Shown here: piece after piece, positions 25,301 to 36,756 of the stretch
Layout: each line of letters begins with the position of its first letter
How positions within the stretch are numbered: the first letter of the stretch is position 1
Source of the DNA: Oasisia sp. SBJ-2009
Lineage: Eukaryota > Annelida > Polychaeta > Sabellida > Siboglinidae
Assembly (NCBI GenBank): GCA_964017155.1
Contig: OZ024857.1
Span: 36,046,741 to 36,110,740, forward strand
Direction: 5' to 3'
DNA: 64,000 nucleotides
Translations under genes and position numbers: made by a program
The notes under the pieces: model-generated
What the model saw: only the letters and a program-made list of their open reading frames with translations
Database searches by the model: none
What the model was told of the DNA's origin: nothing

Positions 25301-28300
25301 TGTGTATTTATGTGTTTTTTATATGTTTTTCCAATTTTCTTTCCACAATGTACACCTGGATCTGTGGCATATGTGTGTATTAATTTGTAATAGCTGAAGA
25401 CAGTTTGTAGAACCATAATTATTTGAGCAACAAATCTGTATAGAATACTACTTGGATGTTGGATATACTCTGTATTTATTTTGTGTCATTGAGATTACTG
25501 TTTATTTCAGTGTTGTTTTTTTGTGGACGTAGCACATATAAAATTGTACCACCCACTGAAGCCAATCTCGTAGGACAAATGCTGAAATGTGTCATGGTAA
25601 GTTACTTTATTTTGTGGATTCACTAGTCAACATGAAGTAATTTATAAACTAATATTAACAAAATAAAATAATGTTTACAGTATTGTGAAAATGTGTGGTA
25701 AACAGAACAGTTAGGCTGTCTAAACACATTAGATTTGCAAAGATGCATTATGACAATTGCAATACTTCAGTTTCCTTTTAAAACAATATACTTTGGAGTT
25801 CCTCTGTATTGAAGCACAGAAAATATAACTGACTGTATTTGCATGTGTGGTCTGTTGTCTTCAGCTTGCTCTTCGACACAAACTAAGCAGAGGTCAAAAA
25901 CCCAAGTCCCATTGGCTGGACCATGCTGAGGGCAGCTTTGAGGTATCACAGCTGAGATTATGATGTTCTACTTGTATACCTTGTACTACTTGTAAACAAT
26001 CTCTATTGTACTTGATTTCTAGTATAATACCTACAAGAATTATGATCCTGTTATGATATGTGTCAAGTCATAATGATGAGTTGGATGTACACAAACTTGA
26101 TTTAAAAAAACGTGATTTTTGACAATTTTAAGTTTTTGTCACCAAATAATACCTAATGTATTTTCTATCAACTGGCAATGCTTTGTCTCATTTATTTACT
26201 ATTTAGTACCGTCAATAACTTTTCCGCATAGACTACATAACATTTCACGCATTAATTCCGTAAAAACAAGGCCGATAAATCACCCTTATTCCAGTCGCAT
26301 GTTTGGGGTGTCGTTTGCTGCATAGTAGTCATGTTAGGTACTATGGGAAAGAACGGCATGTCTACTGTTTGAATAGAGCAGAGGAATTCCCCATTGACTT
26401 CTTCAACTTTAGCCAGTGGCAATGCCCAACACAGTGGCAATCTGTAAATAAAAGTAGTAGTTTTGCTTATGATCGTGATAACATTTTACCATTTATTGGA
26501 TACACCATTAATGACAAATTAATACACCATTAATGACAAATTAAAGAAAAGGTTTTTCTAGGTGACCTACATAAAAGTACATATAAATCCTACTAAAAAT
26601 CACTAAATGTGCCCTGCCTTTTGTGTGGTATGAAAACAATGTACAGAACATTTCTGGATGTTAGGGTAGCTACAGTAACAAGAAGCTTTGTTTTTGTTAT
26701 TGTAGGTATTCTAATGTAAATCTAATGGATGTTACGTGAACATGTCAAAACATCCCTGATGATAGGCTGTTGATGATGTCATTGTTGCTGGTGATGACAT
26801 ATATTGTAGAGGTTGTCATCATGTTGTAGCCAGCCTTTATTGAAGACATGAAGAGACTGCTGATGATTCTGTGGCTCCACCTGCCCCTCCCCGTCTTCTG
26901 GGCTCTCTATGATCAACAGGTTGCTCTCGTGTTCAGTTTGTCTGTTGAATTTTACACAACATGTCTCGTCCACCTAAATTTACTCACACGAATGACACAA
27001 CACTTGCCCCGATCCTGATTACGAGCTTATTTTTAGGGCTCACACATTATGTTGTGACAAGATTAAATCATTCCTTGGTTTTTAACTGGTAGTACACTTT
27101 CATGTGGATTATATAATAACAAATTCAACACTGATTGTAAAATTTGTTTGTTATTTATAAGGACAACATATTTGTAGTACTTGCAGATGGATATACCTTG
27201 AATAAAGATGAGATGTGTTTCAGCGTTTGTTAGTTTTGTGAATTTGTTGTATTTTGCAGGGTTCTCGTTGGACGTTACAAGCCAAGCAAATGGACGGCTA
27301 TGTGGTAGGTCATGTTTTCACAGATTAACAAAAATATTTCCTTTTTAGTTAATGTTGTAATCGATAGCAGACTTTTTAGTTAATGTTGCAGTGGTTGCAG
27401 TTAATGTTGCAATGACTGGCAATTACATTGATGTCTGTCCCTGTCTTGGGTGTAGTTAAAAGTCACATCCGTCTGCTGACAGATTATTTATTATGCACAA
27501 TAAATAACGCCGTCCAAAACAACTCAGAACTATATCATTGATATTTCACCAGATATGATACAGCATCTTGTAGTCGTATGTATTTTGACCTACTGTTGGA
27601 GAGTTAATATACACAACTATTTGACTGCCGGTCATAATAAGTAGTATGGTTAATCCTATAGGTTAAACTTCCATGATCTATACAGTATGTAAGGGTTTTT
27701 AAAAATGTAATAATTTTATTTGGATAGACCAATCAGTGGGCTTTCCAATGGTACACAATTTTCCCAATTTAGACCATATGAATGGGAATGCAAGCTCCTC
27801 GTATACAGCATAGTAAAATCACTCATATTTGGTCATCTATTATGACAACATTTCAAAGCTAGGTTTTAGCTATTTCTGCTTGATAACGTAACTAAGTTTA
27901 AGTCCCACTGGAAGACAGAGTGACACAATTGACCAAAATTAGGCTGAAACCTGTTTTTACTGATCGTGCATGTCAAATTTGTCACCTGTAGGGTTAATAA
28001 ATTGACTTATGTTATTGGTAATTTTGTCTAGATTTGAACACCAATGAGTGACCTAACTTGTGACCTGCGACTTAACTTTCAGGGAAATATCTTGAGGTTA
28101 GACTTGCAGGTAGGAACTTAATGAAGCAGATGGTTGAAAATGAAATTATGTTTTTATAGAGAAAGCATATTTGTTTTATATCGTGAATGAGTGATCTTCT
28201 GTGTCTGGTAAAAGTGAGATACATTGTATGGTAATATGTCCACTTTCCTTTGTAGTATGGAGATTGGTACATTCAACCCGATCAGATGCAGGTAAGTAGG

Positions 28301-31300
28301 ATTTTATTCCACCCTTATCGTCCCACTGTATCATTCATGTGTTGTTCAGCCTGACAAACTTACAGTTTAATGTGATACTTATTTTGTGGTACACTGATTT
28401 ATGGTTATGGAAGCAAATTTTACATCCAGCATTAATATTTGATACCAGCGCCTAATATAGTGCTGACCAATCATGCCATGGCACTGTAATTTCAGAGGGA
28501 CAAAGTTCTGGGACACTGACATATTTATAATTATGACTGTGTTTGTTACTTTGTTTACAGGCGTTGAATCCAATACTTATTGTGATCTTGATTCCCCTGT
28601 CTGAAACCATTCTCTATCCTCTGTTGGGGAAATGTGGGCTACTTAAGAGGTGAGTCAGTTATTTCTGGTTAGTTCACTTAGTTGGTTACTTAGAAAACAA
28701 AATGTAATACGAATAGTTAAAAAGTAGATTGGTTGTTTCAGGGAAATAATGTGATGGATTATTATGATTGTTGTGGAATATTTATAACCATGTTTCCCTC
28801 AACTTATGCCATATGGGATGTTCAGATTAGTTGAAAATAGAAAAGATTTGCATACTATATGAGTACATAACTCTGTACCTCACTAGAGTTTTTCCAAAGT
28901 ATGCAAACAGTTTCTACATAAAGAAGAGACAAGTTCTCATGGAAAAAACAACATCAATTTATTCTATTTTGTAGTGCTTTTCCTAGGTTAGTGCTGAGCC
29001 TGAAATCTATTTAGCCAATTTGGCTAAACATCAGAAATGTCTTTAGCCAAATGAGAATTTCTGTAGCCATTTTTAGTACTTTGGGCCCAAGTAAAACCAG
29101 AACAAAACTATATTTCTTGTTTGCCCTAACTGATTTCCGATCATTTCATAATTTCATCATTACATTTTCAGGCAACTACAGAGAATGGGGACAGGCATGT
29201 TACTCGCTGTTCTGTCTTTTGTCATCGCAGGCTTTGTACAGCTTCAGATTCAGGTGTGTAACTGTTGTCACCCAGTGTGTCACTTGCTAGTAAGTGTGTA
29301 ACCATTGTCATCAGGTGTAATATGTCATATATTTGTATCATATGTGCCATAATATCTGTGAACCTTGGACAGATTTATGAATATAGTGTTGTATATTTGA
29401 GGCATTAATACATTATTAATTGTCACATGAATGGATATACCAGTAATTAAATAGTGATCAAAGGCAAAAAAAGCTGGCTTGGAGAAGCCTTGTAGAAGTT
29501 CCTCAGTGCATACATCTGTCTGTCTATGTTCATCCAACAGAAGGCACATATCAGTCCTGAATCAATGGGAGCAGTGACGTTTGTAAACAATGTACCGTGC
29601 AACTTGACCATACAAAGTGACCACTTCAATGACACTCTTCCCACCTACGAGGTGAGCCTGTGGACAGGTGTTTATATCGGACAATTTCTCTTTGTCTTAT
29701 AATTCTTTTTCTACTTCTTTCTCAATCCCTCTTCCCTAATGCTACTCTACTCCCCAAACTTTCCTGCTCACTCTTTTCCCTCTCCACCACACACTTGCCC
29801 CGTCACAGTTCTTCCTCAGCTCTCCCTATCACTCTGTCCCCCCCACTCACTTGCCCCCTCAGTCTACTCCATCAACTCTCACTCTGTCCCCCTCCACTCA
29901 CTTGCCCCCTCAGTCTACACCCTCAACTCTCACTCTGTCCCCCTCCACTCACTTGCCCCCTCAGTCTTCACCCTCAACTCTCACTCTGTCCCCCTCCATT
30001 CACTTGCCCCCTCAGTCTACTCCATCAACTCTCACTCTGTCCCCCTCCATTCACTTGCCCCCTCAGTCTACTCCCTCAACTCTCACTCTGTCCCCCTCCA
30101 TTCACTTGCCCACTCAGTCTACTCCCTCAACTCTCACTCTGTCCCCCTCCATTCACTTGCCCCCTCAGTCTACTCCCTCAACTCTCACTCTGTCCCCCTC
30201 CACTCACTTGCCCCCTCAGTCTACTCCCTCAACTCTCACTCTGTCCCCCTCCACTCACTTGCCCCCTCAGTCTACTCCCTCAACTCTCACTCTGTCCCCC
30301 TCCACTCACTTGCCCCCTCAGTCTATTCCCTCAACTCTCACTCTGTCCCCACCCCACTCACTTGCCCCCTCAGTCTACACCCTCAACTCTCACTCTGTCC
30401 CCCTCCATTCACTTGCCCCCTCAGTCTACTCCCTCAACTCTCACTCTGTCCCCCTCCACTCACTTGCCCCCTCAGTCTACTCCCTCAACTCTCACTCTGT
30501 CCCCCTCCACTCACTTGCCCCCTCAGTCTATTCCCTCAACTCTCACTCTGTCCCCACCCCACTCACTTGCCCCCTCAGTCTACACCCTCAACTCTCACTC
30601 TGTCCCCCTCCATTCACTTGCCCCCTCAGTCTACTCCCTCAACTCTCACTCTGTCCCCCTCCACTCACTTGCCCCCTCAGTCTACTCCCTCAACTCTCAC
30701 TCTGTCCCCCTCCACTCACTTGCCCCCTCAGTCTATTCCCTCAACTCTCACTCTGTCCCCACCCCACTCACTTGCCCTCTCAGTCTACACCCTCAACTCT
30801 CACTCTGTCCCCCTCCATTCACTTGCCCCCTCAGTCTACTCCCTCAACTCTCACTCTGTCCCCCTCCACTCACTTGCCCCCTCAGTCTACTCCCTCAACT
30901 CTCACTCTGTCCCCCTCCACTCACTTGCCCCCTCAGTCTACTCCCTCAACTCTCACTCATTACCCCCTCCACTCACTTGCCCCCTCAGTCTACTCCATCA
31001 ATTCTCATTCTGTCCCCCTCCACGCACTTGCCCCCTCAGTCTACACCCTCAACTCTCACTCTGTCCCCCTCCATTCACTTGCCCCCTCAGTCTACACCCT
31101 CAACTCTCACTCTGTCCCCCTCCATTCACTTGCCCCCTCAGTCTACTCCCTCAACTCTCACTCTGTCCCCCTCCACTCACTTGCCCCCTCAGTCTATTCC
31201 CTCAACTCTCACTCTGTCCCCACCCCACTCACTTGCCCCCTCAGTCTACTCCATCAATTCTCACTCTGTCCCCCTCCATTCACTTGCCCCCTCAGTCTAC

Positions 31301-34300
31301 TCCATCAACTCTCACTCTGTCCCCCTCCACTCACTTGCCCCCTCAGTCTATTCCCTCAACTCTCACTCTGTCCCCACCCCACTCACTTGCCCCCTCAGTC
31401 TACTCTATCAATTCTCACTCTGTCCCCCTCCACTCACTTGCCCCCTCAGTCTACTCCATCAACTCTCACTCTGTCCCCCTCCACTCACTTGCCCCCTCAG
31501 TCTACTCCCTCAACTCTCACTCTGCCCCCCTCCACTCACTTGCCCCATCAGTCTATTCCCTCAACTCTCACTCTGCCCCCCTCCACTCACTTGCCCCCTC
31601 AGTCTACTCCATCAATTCTCACTCTGTCCCCCTCCACTCACTTGCCCCCTCAGTCTACTCCATCAATTCTCACTCTGTCCCCCTCCATTCACTTGCCCCC
31701 TCAGTCTACTCCCTCAACTCTCACTGTCCCCCTCCACTCACTTGCCCCCTCAGTCTACTCTCAACTCTCACTGTCCCCCTCCACTCACTTGCCCCCCCCC
31801 CCCCCAGTCTACTCCCTCAACTCTCACAGCAGGTATTTTGTAATCAACCTTGCATTGCATCATGGGAAATGTAAGTCAGCATGTATGTACACATTTTCTA
31901 CTTTTAGTCCTGTAGTAAAGCAATAGAGAATAGTTAGTGATTACAGTGACCACATCTTCAGGTTTCATCTAGTAACTTGAAAATATTATCAGCAAAACAA
32001 TGTTTTCTAAATATTTTGCATTGAAGTTATGATATAATGTTTTTATTTAGATTTCCGTCATTCTTTTTTTCCATGGAATGTTTGAGCCATTCATCAAAAC
32101 TGGCCACCAGCTGTTGCATTATTGTCACTCCAGGCTACCAAGAAGATCTTTATGCCATCTGGTAACGTCACACTGCAGTTTACGGTTGACAAGTTGGAAT
32201 GCCCATCAATGATTGTGCATAATGCTTCACTGACATTGAATCTGCAGGCCAAACATGGCTACTGCATAGTCATTGGAAGCAGAAACAGCCAACTCATCAT
32301 TACATATGTGAGTTTGTCAAACATCCACATATGTAGTATGGAAGGTTAGCAGTGATATGGTTTGTTATAATAAAATGCTGTGAACGACACTTATAAATTA
32401 TGGGTTCATTTGTAATTCTATAGTAAGACTTTATATGTAAGAATTGTGAAGATTCAGTGTTACACTGCTTCGTAATTCATGTGATCCAACATACGTTTAT
32501 AATGCTAGTAATTGTTATCCCAGCATACATCAGTGCATGAAGTCATGAAGTAACCAGAGAGGTGTTTGTTTGTACATGTAGTACTTGTGATTTAAACTTA
32601 ATGATTCTTACCGTAAGATGCCAACACTGGTGCTTATTGTGCTATTCTTGGTTGCTGATGGTTTCTGTCTTTCCATTGCAGTTTGACTACTTACAAAAGA
32701 GAGGAAAACATGGACGGGGCTTGGTCAAGTAAGAGATGAGCTTCATGACATCTTAACTAGAGGTGCTACATGTGTCGAGATTGAATCAGTACTAGGGTTA
32801 AGCAGGGTAAATAAAATGAAAGTTGATCATGGATTCCATTGTAGTTTATACTGTGTATACGATCAGTTTCAAAGGATTTAGATACAATAGAAGCTACCTT
32901 ATTGTTATTATTGATATTATTGGTTCATGGTAAAAATTACCGTGTCTCGCACCATATATTTGTGTGTTTTCAGTGTGGTCTTTATGCAGCACGAGGGTGC
33001 CCATAAAGTGAGAGATATAACTGAGAGCACTCACCAAGTCATTCTGGAAGACAACAGAGGCCACAGATACACCTACGACACCTCTAACTTCAACAGCACC
33101 CCATTTGCACATGTGGTTAATGGAAAGTAGGTGAAGTCGGGTTTTCTAAATTTCAAATGTCACCATGTTAGATTTAATGTCATTTGTTTCCAAAGTGTGT
33201 TACTGGTAACTAGGTTAAGTATGAGGGAACATCAGTTAGTACTGGTTTTAGGTAATGTTAAAACAAAATCTGATGTTAACTCAAATGAATTTTGGATGCT
33301 ATAGTTTAACAATTAAACAATCCTCTAAACTGTTGCTGCTAGTTTGATACCACATGTTCCATTTGATTGTGTTGTAGATATAATTTGGTGGCGGATGATA
33401 ATATGACACTGAACTTAGGAGAGTTGCATGTGAAAGACGGAGGGATCTACACGATGGTAGTGCAACCAAACCTACACACACACAAGGTCTGTCTTTCTCT
33501 CCACTTGTCCATCTGTACCATTCTTCCTTGTTGGCAGAAATATTGATCAAATATATATAATATACTACAGTGTGGTATTCAAATGGTAGAAAATACCACG
33601 CAATCTTCCCATTGTTAGAAGAATTGTAGCCATGCATAGTGCTTACTGCTTTAATGTACCCAGCCCCTAATAATGCTTAAGTTCAACTAAATATTTTTAT
33701 TTTGATCAGTGGCATTTTAAAATCGTGCAAATATTTCACAGCCTTGACATTTGTTTCTTACTATATGCAACACTGTTGAGTTTGTGTGTCACAGTTGGAG
33801 GCCGTGGAGTTTGTCAACAAGGCTCCTAAGGGTGTGTCAGTGCTCTACCAAATACCCCAGTATATCGTCATAACAATGGCAGAGATCCTCTTCTCTGTAT
33901 CAGAGATACAGCTCACATATTCTCAGGTCAGTGCTAAGTTAGTGACAGATTGATCATTATTTTGACTATATTTGTACATTCCATAAACTGTGGATATCAT
34001 TGCACAAGATGTCATTAGACAAAACTTAGAAAGTTTACATAGTATAATTCCACTGTGTATTAGTATAATAAAATATATGAAATGATAAATAAATTATGTA
34101 CGTTATATCTAGCAAATACAGATTTTAATATACATATGTTTGTAAGAGTGTACATTGTACAACAAACATACTGGTCTGGGTGAACCACGAAGAAGTATAA
34201 TACTTCCAGTGAACCCTTTTCCAATACACTTCTGTTTATTTACAGTTAATTTTACATGTCATTAATAGTTATAACATGGTTTCATAATAATTGAAATTCA

Positions 34301-35476
34301 TTCTGTTTGGTGTTATAAATAAATTATTGATTGATTAATAGCCAATTTTATCTGATTGCATAATGTTTTGTTGAGAAGGAAATGAAATGGAATTTTTTGC
34401 AAACGTGCAATTTGCAACTTGTGTTAAGTTCACTGATGTATTTTGGTTGCTAGGCCCCAGCCAGCATGAAGTCTGTCCTACAAGCATCATGGCTACTCAC
34501 GGTGGCCATTGGTAACCTACTTGATGTGGTAATAACTAGCTTGCATCTGGTCAAAGACCCAGTAAGTTGGCTTCACTCACATGGCAAACAGTAGCTTCTT
34601 ATATGATAGCAATAAACACAAACAAACCAGTCTTTAATAATGCAATATTGTATTTCCATATTTGAAACCCAGATTACTAAAAAAAATTGTCAGTTAGATT
34701 TGTCATTCTGTTACCATGGCATGTAATTCATTTACCAAGCATAATAACCTGTTCAATAAAAAAGAACTGCATATAGCATGACTAATATTCTATCCAACAC
34801 AAGGTCATGTTAAATGTCTCTGTTAATGCTTGCAGTCAGCCCTAGTAGTTTGCAGATTTAAGACAATCTATCATGACATTTGTTAAAGATTAATGTTACT
34901 ATTTTGTGTGTAATTCCATTACCAAAACTGAAGCAGCCTGAATTTCTGAATACCTGTTTCTTATAGAGAATGGCAAGTTCCAGGGCACATCTTGAACTGG
35001 ACAATTGAAACATTATACACCAAAAAAAACTGTGAATTGTAATTTTGTTACTGTGAAATTGGACATTTCAAAATGGCAACCTATCTAATATCTATCTGAC
35101 ATGCCATCTATAATATTGCAAACATATGCTGAGCCTGTTGCAATATATATCCACTAGAGTGTGTCAAGAGTTGTACTATTAAGAATTCAGTATTAGAAAT
35201 GAGAGGCAGTGTAAATTGTAAACATATTGTCATTGTGCATTTGTTGACATTTGTGAATTACACATGACCCAATTCATTTGCGGTTTGTTTCAGGCGATGG
35301 AGTTCTTCATGTATGCCGGCCTCATGACAGTGATGGTGTTCATCTTCAGCGTGATTGCTCACTTCTACAAGTACGTCGTGGTGGCGCCCCCTAGTGAGTA
35401 CATTGTGAGTGACAGTGACGACGAGGGAGGTGAGGGAGGGATGAAGCTTGGCAGCGTGCCCAGGAAGGACGACTAG
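16382..35476 (+). CDS. SLC15A1/2-like: Proton-coupled oligopeptide transporter, SLC15A1/2-like (POT family), 23 coding exons
   Basis: Exons (all GT-AG, phases join): 16328-16400, 19186-19226, 19448-19535, 22035-22176, 23145-23222, 23733-23832, 24248-24338, 25033-25110, 25511-25596, 25865-25942, 26830-26919, 27260-27304, 28256-28291, 28561-28649, 29172-29253, 29541-29651, 32134-32307, 32682-32728, 32974-33126, 33378-33486, 33795-33926, 34454-34561, 35294-35476. From Met 16382 this gives 719 residues; human PEPT1 and PEPT2 have about 710-730. The family imports di- and tripeptides with H+ across the plasma membrane. Visible: ExxERF in TM1 (E38, E41, R42), the conserved TM2 His (H72), GAIIADSYFG, FGGDQF, FSVFYLSINVGS, FWALYDQQGSRW, a roughly 210-residue extracellular loop after TM9 (about 382-590), E609 in TM10, YSQAP, and an acidic C-tail. 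The 73-nt first listed exon is open throughout and follows a strong acceptor, so translation may start in an unseen upstream exon. Confidence 0.92.
17225..18858. mobile_element. hAT-type MITE, outer copy, in SLC15 intron 1
   Basis: It starts CAGACATGGGGTCAAATACA and ends in its inverted form, GACCCCATGTCTG. The 8-bp flanks are GAGTCCAC (17217-17224) and GAGTCCAT (18859-18866), the hAT target length. Without the inner copy and its duplicated site it is about 831 bp. Internal DNA is AT-rich with many AAATAC/GTATTT palindromes and no coding capacity. Confidence 0.88.
17672..18466. mobile_element. hAT-type MITE, inner copy, inserted in the outer copy
   Basis: Same terminal inverted repeats as the outer element, 795 bp, with an exact 8-bp target duplication GACAGCTC (17664-17671, 18467-18474). 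Internal sequence (TCAGGATATATTACTATATAGG...) is homologous to the outer copy, so both belong to one family. Confidence 0.9.
19778..21844. mobile_element. 2.07-kb TIR transposon relic in SLC15 intron 3
   Basis: The left end CAGGGGTAGAAATA and right end TATTTCGAACCCTG are inverted repeats (12 of 14). TGCACA directly flanks both ends (19772-19777, 21845-21850). Sub-terminal GGGCTACC/GGTAGCCC boxes occur at both ends. CAG-starting TIRs suggest hAT, although the exact duplication seen is 6 bp, not 8. No transposase frame is recognisable. Confidence 0.75.
22131..22386 (+). repeat. Tandem decayed copies of the SLC15 exon 4 end and its splice donor
   Basis: Exon 4 ends in codons for LFGAIIADSYFGRY and a GTAAGT donor (22177). 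Downstream are partial copies at about 22188-22228 (GCCGACAGCTACTTTGGTC), about 22239-22280, 22281-22337 (GCCATCCTAGCC...TACTTTGGTCAATACAAGTAAGT) and 22338-22386 (CTCTTTGGTGCCATCCTAGC...GGTTCAAG). The third copy even preserves a donor-like ACAAGTAAGT. Confidence 0.8.
24000..24235 (+). mobile_element. LINE 3' tail fragment in SLC15 intron 6
   Basis: It ends in AATTTCCCTTCCGGGACAAT followed by AAAGTTTTGTTGTATTGTAT. The form CCCTTCnGGGACAATAAAG plus a TTGTA-type tail is typical of CR1/L2-like LINE 3' ends. Confidence 0.6.
24597..24964. repeat. 17-bp minisatellite, about 21 copies, in SLC15 intron 7
   Basis: The unit GGTATGCCTATGTATAT is nearly perfect throughout. One unit is shortened near 24790-24805. 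It has no stop codon on the + strand, so all three frames stay open, which is not evidence of coding. Confidence 0.95.
29787..31830. repeat. 51-bp pyrimidine-rich minisatellite, about 39 copies, in the SLC15 extracellular-loop intron
   Basis: The unit reads roughly ACTCACTTGCCCCCTCAG, TCTACTCCCTCAACTCTCAC, TCTGTCCCCCTCC in order. Occasional 52-bp units (CCACCCCACTC variant) begin at 30351, 30556, 30761, 31222 and 31376. The + strand is almost free of G outside two positions per unit. All three forward frames stay open for about 2 kb because the unit has no stop. It lies wholly within the intron 29652-32133. Confidence 0.95.
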
Positions 35477-36685
35477 GGAGGAGGAACACCAAGGTCAGAT
35501 GGGCTGGGCTGGAGGGACAAGGAATGCCCCCGAGGTGGCACCAAGTGACACTGGGGGATGTGGCCTGCTCTGTGAGTGCTGCTGGCCGGTGTACTCAAAG
35601 TGCCTTGTGGGCGTTGTGCATCAATGAGTAGCTTGGTATGCAGATGATCAAATGTTTTACTTTTCTGATAATCGTTTGGCCGCTAATGCTGAGGTTAGTA
35701 CAAAGCGTTTCATTGTGCCAATATCATTAGGCAGCTCTTTGACCGTGTCGGTTCTAAATTGGTTCTCTTTCTTGGAAAACAGTCGGAAATTGAGCTTTCA
35801 CAGCACAGAGAAGGGTCGAGAGGGAGAGTGAAGGTGTAGTTTGCCTTTACTGGTGTTGAACTATACCTATATATATATATATATATGCAAAGTATTCTAG
35901 CAAGATACACTTTCCACTCTTATTCACACCATCCCCCATCTTGGTTATTAAAAATCAAGATCTGGCATTTAAAGGTCTAATTCCAAGATTTGAAAATGTC
36001 AAGTTGCCATTGCCTGCAGATTTGGCCCTGGGCTGGGTCCATTGTAACATTTCAACATGTTGGAAGTTTATCTAATATTCTATACACTTGTAGATCTATG
36101 GTGATGTGCCGAGTCGTTATTCGGAACATTAGTGGGAAGAAGAACAATCAATAATTTGTGGGAGTGAGAGTCAATTTTAGGAAGTTTAGGGAATCATGTT
36201 GAGAAGAATCGTTTGTGGGAACTTGGGAAGAGTTGAGGATTGAATCATACTTGGGAAAAATCATGGGAATTTATAATAATTGCCCTGGCATTATTATTAG
36301 GTCATTATAACAACTATAATCATAATTATCATTACAAGTAACACACATTATTGTGCGCTTAACTTTGGATGCCGTCTTCTTCACCAACACTTGTACATTT
36401 GTGGATCCAAAATACTGCACATCGTTGTTTTAAGGATATACATATCAGTTTTATTGCCATATTTCTCACTCTGGAAGATATTTGTATGTAATGCACAAAT
36501 CATGCAGAAACTATTACTAATGAAATGTTGCGAAGTTAATTGTTGGCAAGGACTCATGATGATATTGTACTTTTTGTAGTAAAACATTCCTGTATATGCT
36601 ATAGCTATGTTCAGAGATAACATTTATACATAAGATACATACTACTCATACTGGGGAAATAAAGTATATATTTCAACTTTGTCAG
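35477..36685 (+). other. Probable 3' UTR of the SLC15 gene
   Basis: Runs from the TAG stop at 35474-35476 to the first good AATAAA (36658). It includes a short (AT)n at about 35869-35886. No coding sequence seen. Confidence 0.6.
36658..36663 (+). terminator. Poly(A) signal AATAAA, SLC15 transcript
   Basis: AATAAA followed by AGTATAT and a T-rich/GT-containing stretch (TTTCAACTTTGTC). It is the first canonical signal after the stop that I noticed. Confidence 0.55.
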
Positions 36686-36750
36686 TTAATTTCTAATCAA
36701 TTTTAAAGGCAAGACAAGACAACATTAGACACTTTTCATGACATGACATA

Positions 36751-36756
36751 TTTATT
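36751..36756 (-). terminator. Poly(A) signal on the - strand, candidate end of the zinc-finger transcript
   Basis: TTTATT on the + strand reads AATAAA on the - strand, so a - strand transcript would end near 36730, about 50 bp from the predicted SLC15 end. Assignment to the zinc-finger gene 4.5 kb away is inferred. Confidence 0.35.

Noticed and set aside
29660..31926. Three overlapping forward frames of about 700 codons rich in Ser, Pro and Leu
   Set aside because: They are the three readings of a stop-free 51-bp minisatellite inside an SLC15 intron; one begins in exon sequence in the wrong frame.
35264..35293. Start of the last SLC15 exon at an upstream ATG
   Set aside because: The sequence before 35294 is intron ending in TTTCAG; phase from the previous exon fits only 35294.
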